Below are positions 1-6,864 of a stretch of DNA of 21,167 nt, piece after piece. The notes below the pieces were generated by a model, which did no database searches, had not been told where the DNA came from, and was given only the letters and a program-made list of their open reading frames with translations. Positions within the stretch are counted from its first letter, which is position 1; each line of letters begins with the position of its first letter. The stretch comes from Flavobacteriaceae bacterium (GTDB taxonomy: Bacteria > Bacteroidota > Bacteroidia > Flavobacteriales > Weeksellaceae), in contig JAITOO010000152.1 in assembly GCA_031289875.1 (NCBI GenBank), positions 1 through 21,167 of the forward strand. Direction: 5' to 3'. The translations under genes and the position numbers were made by a program.

Positions 1-487
1 TTGCTTCTTTGTGTGTGGCAATCAGCCGCTCGTAATAATGTTTATCTACCTGTTCGTCTAAAAGTCTTGTACTCCAAGCGTTGTCGGCGGCTTCGTTCAT
101 ATAAACCTCTCTTGCTTTGGGGTTTTCAACACGGATAAGAGAGCGATAATGTGTCCAGTTCAATTCTTTACGCAGTGCGTAAACATTTTGGAATTGCAGA
201 TAAAACTTGCGCATATTGGTTAGATTGACATAAGTAAAACCTTTGCCAAATTCTGCTGTCAATCGTGTTGACGCATCTTTCAACAGATTCTCTCCATACT
301 TGGCATAATGTTCTCCACCTTGTTCTTCTACAATTTTTTTACCTATCTGCCAATAGGTTTCCACCATAATAAAATTGGCGGTGTGATACACTAATTTTCT
401 CGCATTGAGAATCAATTCGCGCGAAAAACTGTACAAGTTGCCGTTTTCGGAAACTGTATTGTTGTTATTAACTGTAAGGTCTGCCAT
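1..487 (-). CDS. YhcG/DUF1016-type PDDEXK nuclease family protein, 5' part only
   Basis: Partial gene: 162 codons are present from the ATG at 487 and the frame is still open at the left edge, so the C-terminal part lies outside. The visible residues fit the DUF1016 N-terminal domain, with YWQIGK at residues 45-50, LTAEFGKGF at 76-84, an NMRKF helix at 91-95 and LNWTHYRSLI at 109-118 followed by ENPKAREVYM. In this family the N-terminal helical domain precedes a PDDEXK nuclease fold, which would be in the missing part. Family members are often found near restriction-modification or other defence genes, but their role is poorly defined. A TAnnTTTG promoter element ends 20 bases before the ATG. 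The family assignment is from recognised motifs; nuclease activity is inference because the catalytic part cannot be seen. Confidence 0.85.
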   Translation of the reverse strand, partial: MADLTVNNNNTVSENGNLYSFSRELILNARKLVYHTANFIMVETYWQIGKKIVEEQGGEHYAKYGENLLKDASTRLTAEFGKGFTYVNLTNMRKFYLQFQNVYALRKELNWTHYRSLIRVENPKAREVYMNEAADNAWSTRLLDEQVDKHYYERLIATHKEA

Positions 488-507
488 TTTTAATAAAATT
501 TATTTTG

Positions 508-515
508 CAAAGCTA
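508..515 (-). promoter_or_regulatory. -7 promoter element of the YhcG-like gene
   Basis: The minus strand reads TAGCTTTG, an exact match to the Bacteroidota -7 consensus TAnnTTTG, 20 bases before the ATG at 487. No TTTG -33 element is visible at the usual spacing. The whole gap 488-757 between this gene and gcvP is AT-rich and otherwise shows no convincing gene. Confidence 0.55.
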
Positions 516-757
516 CTAAAATTGATTATTTTATTGATTTTCTTATTAATACGCAGTCTTAGACTCTATTTTTAATTTTGTAAAATTCTCTTTTTCAGTT
601 ATCGCTATTCCTGTTGTGCCGCCGTAAAGGACACAACATTCATCGTTTGTTTTTCCAATAGTCCAACGTATAAGAATATTCAAGGCGTTTGATTGCCTTT
701 CTTTTATGTCAATTTCAGGTTCGTGCAACAGCACACTTTGTGAAACATTTCCTCAAT

Positions 758-3607
758 CTAAGATTCGTAACTCTCCACAAGGCTGCACGTACAAACCAAA
801 TTTCGGTCGCCGTAAGCGTCGTCAATCCTCCCGACGGAAGTCCAGAATTTCTTTTCCAAAATCCAGCCGAGCGGATAGGCGGCTTTCTGCCTGCTGTATG
901 AGTGCGTCCATTCGTCGGAGGTAAGTTCTGCTAACGTGTGCGGCGCATTTTTCAACACATTGTCTTCCAACAAATATTTTCCTTCGGCAATCTCATCAAT
1001 TTCTTTTCTGATAGAAATCAGCGCATCGGCAAAACGGTCTAATTCCGCCAAACTTTCGCTTTCCGTAGGCTCAATCATCAGCGTTCCTGCCACAGGGAAA
1101 GAAACCGTCGGCGCATGAAAACCGTAATCCATCAAACGTTTGGCAACGTCCCCGACTTCAATCCCCAAAGATTTAAACGGACGAAAATCAACAATCAACT
1201 CATGCGCCACTCTTCCGTCCTGATTAGTGTAAAGAATTTGATAATGAGGAGCTAAACGTTCTTTCAAGTAATTGGCGTTCAAAATTGCCGCCGCCGTCGC
1301 TTTTTTCAACCCTTTAAAACCCAGCAATCTGATGTAAGCATAAGAAATATTTGCCACAAAAACAGATCCGTAAGGCGAGGAAGAAACCGTCAGCCGATTT
1401 TCTTCATTGTACGGAGCATTTGCCGTCGGGAAGAACGGAACGAGAGGTTTCGCCGCACAAATAGGTCCCACGCCGGGACCGCCGCCGCCGTGCGGAATGG
1501 CAAAAGTCTTGTGCAGGTTGAGGTGGCAGATGTCCGCCCCGATAAATCCGGGACTGGTGTAGCCGACCTGCGCATTCATGTTTGCACCGTCCATGTAAAC
1601 CTGCCCGCCGTATTGATGTATCAAATGGATGATGTCTTTTACATTTCTATCGAAAAATCCGTAAGTAGAAGGGTAGGTAATCATCACTGCCGCCAGATGG
1701 TCTTTGTGGAGTTCAGCTTTCTGCTTCAAATCTTCAAAATCAAATTCGCCGTTTTCCAAATTTTTTATCACTACGACTTCCAAACCTGAAATCGTTGCCG
1801 AAGCAGGATTTGTGCCGTGTGCCGATTGCGGAATCAAAGCGATATTTCGGTGTCCTTGTCCGATAGATTTCAAATATTCTCGAATAACCATCAGCCCTGA
1901 ATATTCGCCCTGCGCCCCTGAATTGGGCTGCAAGGAAACGCCTGCAAAACCCGTGATTTCTGCGAGATATTTTTCCAGTTCGTCTATCATTTGCAAATAG
2001 CCTTTTGCCTGATTTTTCGGCACAAAAGGGTGAATATCTGCCCATTCCGACCATGAAAGCGGAAGCATTTCGACGGCAGCGTTCAATTTCATCGTGCAAG
2101 AACCGAGCGAAATCATGGAATAATTCAAGGCGATATCTTTCTTTTCCAGATTTTTGACATAACGCATAAACGCCGTTTCGTTATGATATTTTTTAAAAAC
2201 TTCATGAATCAAAAACTCCGAAGTTCTTTGTAAATTTTCAGGAATATTCGTCTCAATATTTGTATTTAATTTTTTAAATTCCTGATTTTTATATTTCAGA
2301 AAAACAGTCAGAATCACGGCAAACCTTTCGTCTGAAACCGTTTCATCCAAACTGATGCTGACAATATCTTTGGAAAAATAATTCAGATTGATTTGCATCG
2401 CTTCAAAAATTTCCTTCAATTGAAGTTTTTCCTTTTCGGCAAGATGAATTTTCACCGTATCGAAAAACGGTTCTTCTGATACTTTAAAACCGGAATATTG
2501 CAAATGTTCTTTCAGCAAAATTGCCTTCAAATGAATATCGGAAGCCATAGTTTTCAAGCCTTCTGCCCCGTGATAGACAGCATACATTCCCGCCATAACC
2601 GCCGGCAGCGCCTGCGAAGTACAGATGTTGGACGTAGCGCGCTCCCGCTTGATGTGCTGTTCGCGCGTTTGCAAAGCCATTCGCAGCGCACAATTGCCAT
2701 GTTTGTCTTTGGACACGCCGATAATCCGTCCCGGAATGTGGCGTTTGTAGTCATCGGTACAGGCAAAATACGCCGCCGATGGACCTCCGTACCCAAACGG
2801 TATTCCGAATCTCTGCGTCGAACCTACGGCAACGTCTGCGCCCAATTCGGCAGGCGGTTTCAGCAAAGTCAGAGCCAGAATATCCGCTGCAAGAACAGTT
2901 TTAATGCCTGCTTCTTTCGCTTTGGAGATGAAATCGGTATAATCGTAAATTTCGCCATGCTTGGCGGGATACTGCACTAATGCGCCGAAAAATGTGGGGT
3001 CAAAAGAAAAATACTGATGTTTCCCAACGACTATTTCAATGCCCAGACCTTCGGCTTTGGTTAGCACAACGGCAAGTGTCTGTGGATAAACTTCTTCGGA
3101 TATGAAAAATTTCCCGGCATCGTTTTGTGATTTTGGTCGCGCTTTGTAGAGCATGTGTACAGCTTCCGCCGCCGCTGTGCCTTCGTCGAGCAGGGAGGCA
3201 TTAACTAAAGGAAAGCCCGTGAGGTCTGCGACCGCTGTCTGAAAATTGAGCAGAGCCTCTAATCGTCCTTGTGAAACTTCTGCCTGATAGGGCGTGTAAG
3301 CGGTGTACCAGCCCGGATTTTCAAAAACATTTCTCAAAATCGGGGCGGGAAGCACCGTTCCGAAATAACCGAATCCGATGTATGAATTGAAAACTTTGTT
3401 TTTGGAAGCTAATTCTTTGGACAATAAAATCATATCGTATTCCGAAACGGGTTTGGGAAGATTTAAATCTTTCTGTCCTAAAATGCTTGCAGGCAGGGTC
3501 TGCTCAATGACTTCCTGCACGGAGTCTGCTTTTAATTCTTTGAGAATGTGGTGAATATCGTTATTATTAATTCCTATATGTCGAAAGGAAAAATTTGTTG
3601 TATTCAT
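758..3607 (-). CDS. gcvP: Glycine dehydrogenase (aminomethyl-transferring), glycine cleavage system P protein
   Basis: PLP-dependent decarboxylase of the glycine cleavage system. It decarboxylates glycine and passes the aminomethyl group to the lipoyl arm of H protein. The 949 residues are the usual length for the single-chain form, with an N-terminal half (about 1-440) and a catalytic C-terminal half. The start NFSFRHIGINNNDI is typical of the family. GSCTMKLNAA lies near the middle, followed by QPNSGAQGEYSGL and AHGTNPASA. The PLP lysine is K700 in HLNLHKTFAIPHGGGGPG, and the end YGDRNLVCTC is typical. The other glycine cleavage genes (T, H, L) are not in the window. The gene is divergent from aroK with an 81-base gap that holds both promoters and a dyad. 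It is intact with no frameshift, and ends in TAG. Confidence 0.97.
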   Translation of the reverse strand: MNTTNFSFRHIGINNNDIHHILKELKADSVQEVIEQTLPASILGQKDLNLPKPVSEYDMILLSKELASKNKVFNSYIGFGYFGTVLPAPILRNVFENPGWYTAYTPYQAEVSQGRLEALLNFQTAVADLTGFPLVNASLLDEGTAAAEAVHMLYKARPKSQNDAGKFFISEEVYPQTLAVVLTKAEGLGIEIVVGKHQYFSFDPTFFGALVQYPAKHGEIYDYTDFISKAKEAGIKTVLAADILALTLLKPPAELGADVAVGSTQRFGIPFGYGGPSAAYFACTDDYKRHIPGRIIGVSKDKHGNCALRMALQTREQHIKRERATSNICTSQALPAVMAGMYAVYHGAEGLKTMASDIHLKAILLKEHLQYSGFKVSEEPFFDTVKIHLAEKEKLQLKEIFEAMQINLNYFSKDIVSISLDETVSDERFAVILTVFLKYKNQEFKKLNTNIETNIPENLQRTSEFLIHEVFKKYHNETAFMRYVKNLEKKDIALNYSMISLGSCTMKLNAAVEMLPLSWSEWADIHPFVPKNQAKGYLQMIDELEKYLAEITGFAGVSLQPNSGAQGEYSGLMVIREYLKSIGQGHRNIALIPQSAHGTNPASATISGLEVVVIKNLENGEFDFEDLKQKAELHKDHLAAVMITYPSTYGFFDRNVKDIIHLIHQYGGQVYMDGANMNAQVGYTSPGFIGADICHLNLHKTFAIPHGGGGPGVGPICAAKPLVPFFPTANAPYNEENRLTVSSSPYGSVFVANISYAYIRLLGFKGLKKATAAAILNANYLKERLAPHYQILYTNQDGRVAHELIVDFRPFKSLGIEVGDVAKRLMDYGFHAPTVSFPVAGTLMIEPTESESLAELDRFADALISIRKEIDEIAEGKYLLEDNVLKNAPHTLAELTSDEWTHSYSRQKAAYPLGWILEKKFWTSVGRIDDAYGDRNLVCTCSLVESYES

Positions 3608-3634
3608 AAAAATTCACGTTTATCTAAATTTATG

Positions 3635-3642
3635 CAAATATC
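3635..3642 (-). promoter_or_regulatory. Probable -7 element of gcvP
   Basis: The minus strand reads GATATTTG, one mismatch from TAnnTTTG, 27 bases before the gcvP ATG. No clear -33 element is visible. It partly overlaps the dyad at 3639-3658. Confidence 0.4.
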
Positions 3643-3658
3643 GTGAAAAATCACTATA
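3639..3658. promoter_or_regulatory. Dyad between the divergent gcvP and aroK promoters, candidate operator
   Basis: The sequence TATCGTGAAAAATCACTATA is an inverted repeat with arms TATcGTGA and TCACtATA around AAAA, with 7 of 8 positions pairing. It overlaps the putative -7 elements of both gcvP and aroK, the position expected for an operator acting on both genes. The binding protein is unknown. Confidence 0.4.
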
Positions 3659-3662
3659 CTTG
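3655..3662 (+). promoter_or_regulatory. Probable -7 element of aroK
   Basis: TATACTTG differs from TAnnTTTG at one position and lies 26 bases before the aroK ATG at 3689. No good -33 element is seen. Confidence 0.4.
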
Positions 3663-3688
3663 CACGAATTTAAACAAGATTCAAGGCA

Positions 3689-4213
3689 ATGATTATTTCG
3701 CTTGTCGGATACATGGGCGCAGGAAAAACCACTGTTGGGAAACAACTTTCCGAGCGGTTGCAGTTGCCTTTTGCGGATTTGGACGACTATATTTCTTCCA
3801 AAGAGAAAATGACGGTTAAAGAAATTTTTGCCCGAAAAGGAGAAATTTATTTCCGAAAACTGGAAAAGCATTATTTGGAACAATTATTACAGAAAGACGC
3901 TTTGGTACTGAGTTTGGGTGGAGGAACGCCTGTTTATTACGACAATATGGAACTTATCAACCATCATTCAAATTCTTTTTATTTGAAGCTGAAACCTTCG
4001 GAATTGGTGCGGATATTGGCAAAGAAAAAAGCCAAACGTCCGCTGATTGCCCATTTAAAAGATAAGGAATTGAAAGAATTTATTGCCAAACATCTTTTTG
4101 AGAGGCTTCCCTATTACGAAAAAGCTCAATACAAAATTGATGCAGGAAACAAATCTCCACAAGAAATTACAGAAGAAATCATAGAGTATATTAAAAGCCC
4201 CTCTAACTCTTAA
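3689..4213 (+). CDS. aroK: Shikimate kinase
   Basis: Cytoplasmic kinase that phosphorylates shikimate with ATP in the chorismate pathway to aromatic amino acids. The 174 residues match the normal length. The Walker A loop is GYMGAGKTT at residues 7-15. The shikimate-binding parts are DLDD at 30-33, the arginine R56 in GEIYFRKLE and GGGT at 77-80. The lid arginine is R117 in RPLI, and R139 in FERLPYYEKA matches the conserved late arginine. The gene is divergent from gcvP and convergent with fumC, so it is probably a single-gene unit. The start at 3689 is supported by the putative -7 element 26 bases upstream and by the family's short N-terminus (MIISLVGYMGAGK). Confidence 0.95.
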   Translation: MIISLVGYMGAGKTTVGKQLSERLQLPFADLDDYISSKEKMTVKEIFARKGEIYFRKLEKHYLEQLLQKDALVLSLGGGTPVYYDNMELINHHSNSFYLKLKPSELVRILAKKKAKRPLIAHLKDKELKEFIAKHLFERLPYYEKAQYKIDAGNKSPQEITEEIIEYIKSPSNS

Positions 4214-4215
4214 TC

Positions 4216-4229
4216 AGAAAGGCTTTTCT
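4216..4229. terminator. Weak hairpin between the convergent aroK and fumC genes
   Basis: AGAAA-GGCT-TTTCT can form a 5-base-pair stem with a 4-base loop in the 42-base gap between the two stop codons. There is no proper T-run on either side, so its role as a terminator is only suggested by position. Confidence 0.25.
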
Positions 4230-4255
4230 CTTAGTTCAATTGTGTGGAAATCAAA

Positions 4256-5650
4256 TTATTTCAAACTTCCGACCATATCTTCGGGTTTTACCCATTCGTC
4301 GAATTGTTCGGCGGTGAGCAAGCCCAAATTTACGGCTTCTTCTTTCAAGGTTGTACCGTTTTTGTGAGCGGTTTTGGCAATTTTTGCCGCGTTTTCGTAG
4401 CCGATGTGTGTATTCAAAGCCGTTACCAGCATCAAAGATTTATCTAACAATTCTTTGATTCTCACATAATTAGGCTCAATTCCTACAGCGCAATGGTCGT
4501 TGAATGAAATGCACGTATCTGCCAGAAGCTGAGCAGATTGAAGGAAATTGTAAGCCATCACCGGTTTGAAAACATTCAGCTCGTAATTTCCTTGAGTTCC
4601 CGCGAAAGAAATCGTAGTGTCATTTCCGATAACCTGCGCTGCAACCATAGTCATCGCCTCGTTTTGGGTCGGATTGACTTTCCCCGGCATGATAGACGAA
4701 CCCGGTTCGTTTTCGGGAATGAAAATTTCACCAATTCCGCTCCGCGGACCCGAAGCCAGCAAACGAATATCCTGTGCGATTTTGAACAAAGAAACCGCCA
4801 ACTGTTTCAGAGCGCCGTGCGTTTCTACAATTCCGTCATGCGCAGCCAAAGCCTCAAACTTGTTCGGCGCTGTTTTCAACGGCAGATTTGTGAATTTTGC
4901 AATGTAATCGGCGACTGTTACATCATAGCCTTTCGGCGTGTTCAAGCCTGTTCCTACGGCAGTTCCGCCCAAAGCAAGTTCGGAAAGATGAGAAAGCGTA
5001 TTTTTAATAGCGTTCTTTGCATGGTCAAGTTGTGTTACGTAGCCCGAAAATTCTTGTCCCAAAGTGAGCGGCGTAGCGTCCATCAGGTGCGTGCGCCCGA
5101 TTTTCACTACGTTTTGGAATTTATCGGATTTTTCTTTCAAAGTGTTTCTGAGTTTTTCAACGGCGGGCAGGGTGTGTTCCACGACTTTTTTGTACGCTGC
5201 AATGTGCATGGCGGTAGGATAGGTGTCGTTGGACGACTGCGATTTGTTCACATCGTCATTGGGGTGGATTGGGCTTTTTTCGCCGAGTTTTCCGCCGCTT
5301 AAAACGAGTGCGCGGTTGGAAACCACTTCATTCACGTTCATGTTCGACTGCGTGCCGGAACCTGTCTGCCAAATTACGAGCGGAAACTGGTCGTTAAGTT
5401 TTCCCGCCAGAATTTCGTCGCAAACCTGTGCGATTAAATCCCGCTTTTCCACAGGCAAAGCGCCAAGTTCGTGGTTAGCGTAAGCAGCAGCCTTTTTCAA
5501 ATAGGCAAAAGCTTCAATAATTTCGTGAGGCATAGACGCTGAGGGTCCGATTTTAAAATTATTTCTTGAACGTTCAGTCTGCGCTCCCCAATATTTGTCT
5601 GCCGGAACTTGAACTTCTCCCATCGTGTCTTTTTCTATACGATATTCCAT
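4256..5650 (-). CDS. fumC: Class II fumarate hydratase
   Basis: Homotetrameric, iron-independent fumarase of the TCA cycle that interconverts fumarate and L-malate. The 464 residues are the standard length. The superfamily signature [11 protein letters not shown] is at residues 317-327, with the catalytic serine at 318, the same number as in the E. coli enzyme. The histidine in [17 protein letters not shown] falls at 188, also matching E. coli numbering. [12 protein letters not shown] and [11 protein letters not shown] supply further active-site segments. Aspartase and argininosuccinate lyase share the superfamily signature, but the co-linear match and the N-terminus [24 protein letters not shown] favour fumarase. 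The gene has its own promoter and is divergent from the DUF3109 gene. Confidence 0.96.
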   Translation of the reverse strand: MEYRIEKDTMGEVQVPADKYWGAQTERSRNNFKIGPSASMPHEIIEAFAYLKKAAAYANHELGALPVEKRDLIAQVCDEILAGKLNDQFPLVIWQTGSGTQSNMNVNEVVSNRALVLSGGKLGEKSPIHPNDDVNKSQSSNDTYPTAMHIAAYKKVVEHTLPAVEKLRNTLKEKSDKFQNVVKIGRTHLMDATPLTLGQEFSGYVTQLDHAKNAIKNTLSHLSELALGGTAVGTGLNTPKGYDVTVADYIAKFTNLPLKTAPNKFEALAAHDGIVETHGALKQLAVSLFKIAQDIRLLASGPRSGIGEIFIPENEPGSSIMPGKVNPTQNEAMTMVAAQVIGNDTTISFAGTQGNYELNVFKPVMAYNFLQSAQLLADTCISFNDHCAVGIEPNYVRIKELLDKSLMLVTALNTHIGYENAAKIAKTAHKNGTTLKEEAVNLGLLTAEQFDEWVKPEDMVGSLK

Positions 5651-5676
5651 GATTTTTTGATATTTTTTTCAACTTT

Positions 5677-5684
5677 TAAAGGTA
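5677..5684 (-). promoter_or_regulatory. Probable -7 element of fumC
   Basis: The minus strand reads TACCTTTA, one mismatch from TAnnTTTG, 26 bases before the fumC ATG. It sits within AACTT...AAGTT arms (5671-5690), a short dyad that may be chance. Confidence 0.35.
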
Positions 5685-5778
5685 CAAGTTTTTATTGATT
5701 CTGCCATGTTTTTTGAAAATATTTCGTCTTTTTTTGCAATGATTTTTTCTGCGAATGCAATTTTCTCTGCATTTTGGC

Positions 5779-5786
5779 TACCTTTG
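5779..5786 (+). promoter_or_regulatory. -7 element of the DUF3109 gene, which sets its start
   Basis: TACCTTTG matches TAnnTTTG exactly, and its end is 18 bases before the ATG at 5805. A longer open frame begins at 5706, upstream of this element, and could not be read from this promoter. No good -33 element is visible. Confidence 0.6.
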
Positions 5787-5804
5787 CCCTTATTTTTGAA
5801 GAAA

Positions 5805-6383
5805 ATGATTCAAATTGAAGATACCTTAATTTCATCAGACATTTTGCAGAAACAATTTGTCTGCAATTTATCAAAATGCAAGGGCATCTGCTGTGTGGAC
5901 GGAGATTCCGGCGCACCGCTCAATGAAAATGAACTTCCTGTCTTGGACGAAATTTATGAAAAAGTAGCGCCCTATTTAAGAGAAGAAGGCAGAAAATCAA
6001 TCGAAAAGCAGGGAAGATATGTTACAGATTTTGAGGGAGATTACGTTACGCCGCTGATTGACGGCAACGAATGCGCCTACGTTATTTTTGACGGGGATAC
6101 CGCCAAATGCGGAATTGAAAAGGCTTATGAAGATGGAATGGTCAATTATAAAAAACCGATTTCCTGTCATTTGTATCCGATTCGCCTGCAAAAAATGAAA
6201 AAATTCACGGCAGTAAATTACGACGAATGGTACATCTGCCATGATGCCTGCTCGTTGGGTAAGGATTTGAAAATCAGCGTATTTAAGTTTTTAAAAGAAC
6301 CGTTAATCCGAAAATTCGGTGAAAATTGGTATGCGCAGTTAGAGGAAATTGACAAAAATCTTCCCGAAAATTTGAGAAAATAA
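5805..6383 (+). CDS. DUF3109 family cysteine-rich protein
   Basis: A 192-residue protein of a family widespread in Bacteroidota with no assigned function. Features are MIQIEDTLIS at the start, a cysteine cluster C20-x4-C25-x3-C29-C30, VDGDSGAPL, VTPLIDGNECAYVIF, the block KKPISCHLYPIR (C121) and C145-x3-C149. The nine cysteines in fixed family positions suggest a metal centre or iron-sulfur cluster, as in the loosely similar YkgJ/UPF0153 proteins, but this is inference. The upstream ATG at 5706 would add a hydrophobic 33-residue extension foreign to the family and lies upstream of the -7 element, so the ATG at 5805 was chosen. The protein is likely cytoplasmic. It is divergent from fumC and 37 bases before the next gene. 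Confidence 0.88.
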   Translation: MIQIEDTLISSDILQKQFVCNLSKCKGICCVDGDSGAPLNENELPVLDEIYEKVAPYLREEGRKSIEKQGRYVTDFEGDYVTPLIDGNECAYVIFDGDTAKCGIEKAYEDGMVNYKKPISCHLYPIRLQKMKKFTAVNYDEWYICHDACSLGKDLKISVFKFLKEPLIRKFGENWYAQLEEIDKNLPENLRK

Positions 6384-6404
6384 GAATATTCTTAAAAAAA
6401 ATAC

Positions 6405-6412
6405 TATTTTTG
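6405..6412 (+). promoter_or_regulatory. -7 element before the small His/Cys protein gene
   Basis: TATTTTTG matches TAnnTTTG exactly but ends only 8 bases before the ATG at 6421, so transcription would begin at or just before the start codon. This suggests a very short or absent leader, or a different start. No -33 element at normal spacing is visible. Confidence 0.45.
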
Positions 6413-6420
6413 CACAGAGA

Positions 6421-6744
6421 ATGTTCCCAAAAAATAAAAATATTACGGCTTGTTTTCTGTTGGCTTTGATGCTGACATTTAAACTTTTTGCTGTGCAGGA
6501 ATGTGTTCATATTCAGCAGCATAAGCAAGAACATTTTTCGTATAAAGATACCTGCCCGATATGTGTCAATATTTTCAAAATAGGGCAGAATACGTCGTTT
6601 GAACCTGCGGATTTTGCCAAAATTTTCACAAAACCGAACGTTTTTTACTGTCAAGAAAAGATAATTTTTACTGATAAATTTCTATTTGTCAATCCATTAC
6701 CTTTCAATCGGTTCTTCAATCGCCCACCTCCTCAATTTTCATAA
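6421..6744 (+). CDS. Small exported or membrane protein with His/Cys motif, upstream of a TonB-dependent receptor
   Basis: A 107-residue protein of unknown function. A hydrophobic segment at about residues 10-24 acts as signal peptide or anchor. It is followed by a histidine-rich stretch with H30, H34 and H38 (spacing HxxxHxxxH), then DTCPICVN, a CxxC pair. The end FNRFFNRPPPQFS resembles the RxPP tail seen on short proteins encoded next to metal-related TonB receptors in Bacteroidota; I recognise this as a general pattern and not a named family. The His and Cys arrangement could bind a transition metal. The gene probably starts the unit with the receptor and lipoprotein, though 120 bases with dyads separate it from the receptor. 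Start confidence is moderate because the -7 element is very close. Confidence 0.65.
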   Translation: MFPKNKNITACFLLALMLTFKLFAVQECVHIQQHKQEHFSYKDTCPICVNIFKIGQNTSFEPADFAKIFTKPNVFYCQEKIIFTDKFLFVNPLPFNRFFNRPPPQFS

Positions 6745-6794
6745 ATCTGACTTTCAGACAGCTATAAAAGTTGTTACGTTATTTTAAAATGAAG

Positions 6795-6829
6795 AATCTT
6801 TTGAGATTTCTCATTTGTCAAAATGACAA
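6795..6829. promoter_or_regulatory. Cluster of dyads upstream of the TonB-dependent receptor, candidate operator
   Basis: TTGTCA-AAA-TGACAA (6815-6829) is a perfect 15-base palindrome. Just upstream, AATCT-TTTG-AGATT (6795-6808) and TGAGA-TT-TCTCA (6802-6813) are overlapping dyads. No T-run follows, so these look more like protein-binding sites than a terminator. They lie 36 bases before the receptor ATG. A metal regulator of the Fur/Zur class would fit the context but the sequence is not a recognised box. Confidence 0.4.
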
Positions 6830-6864
6830 TAATTCATGTGTATTTTTATTATAATCAATAATTT

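Noticed and set aside
546..734. 62-codon open frame on the minus strand between the YhcG-like gene and gcvP
   Set aside because: It opens only with GTG, overlaps no promoter, has no recognised motif and shows no ribosome-binding site; chance or a remnant is more likely.
2498..2980. 160-codon plus-strand open frame
   Set aside because: Antisense to the intact gcvP gene with no family resemblance.
4538..5302. 254-codon plus-strand open frame
   Set aside because: It lies wholly antisense inside fumC, whose catalytic residues fix the real frame; it is a shadow.
5706..5804. N-terminal extension of the DUF3109 frame
   Set aside because: It lies upstream of an exact -7 element and is not part of the family.
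6283..6654. 123-codon minus-strand open frame
   Set aside because: It spans the end of the DUF3109 gene and the small His/Cys protein gene on the other strand, both better supported; no promoter or motif.
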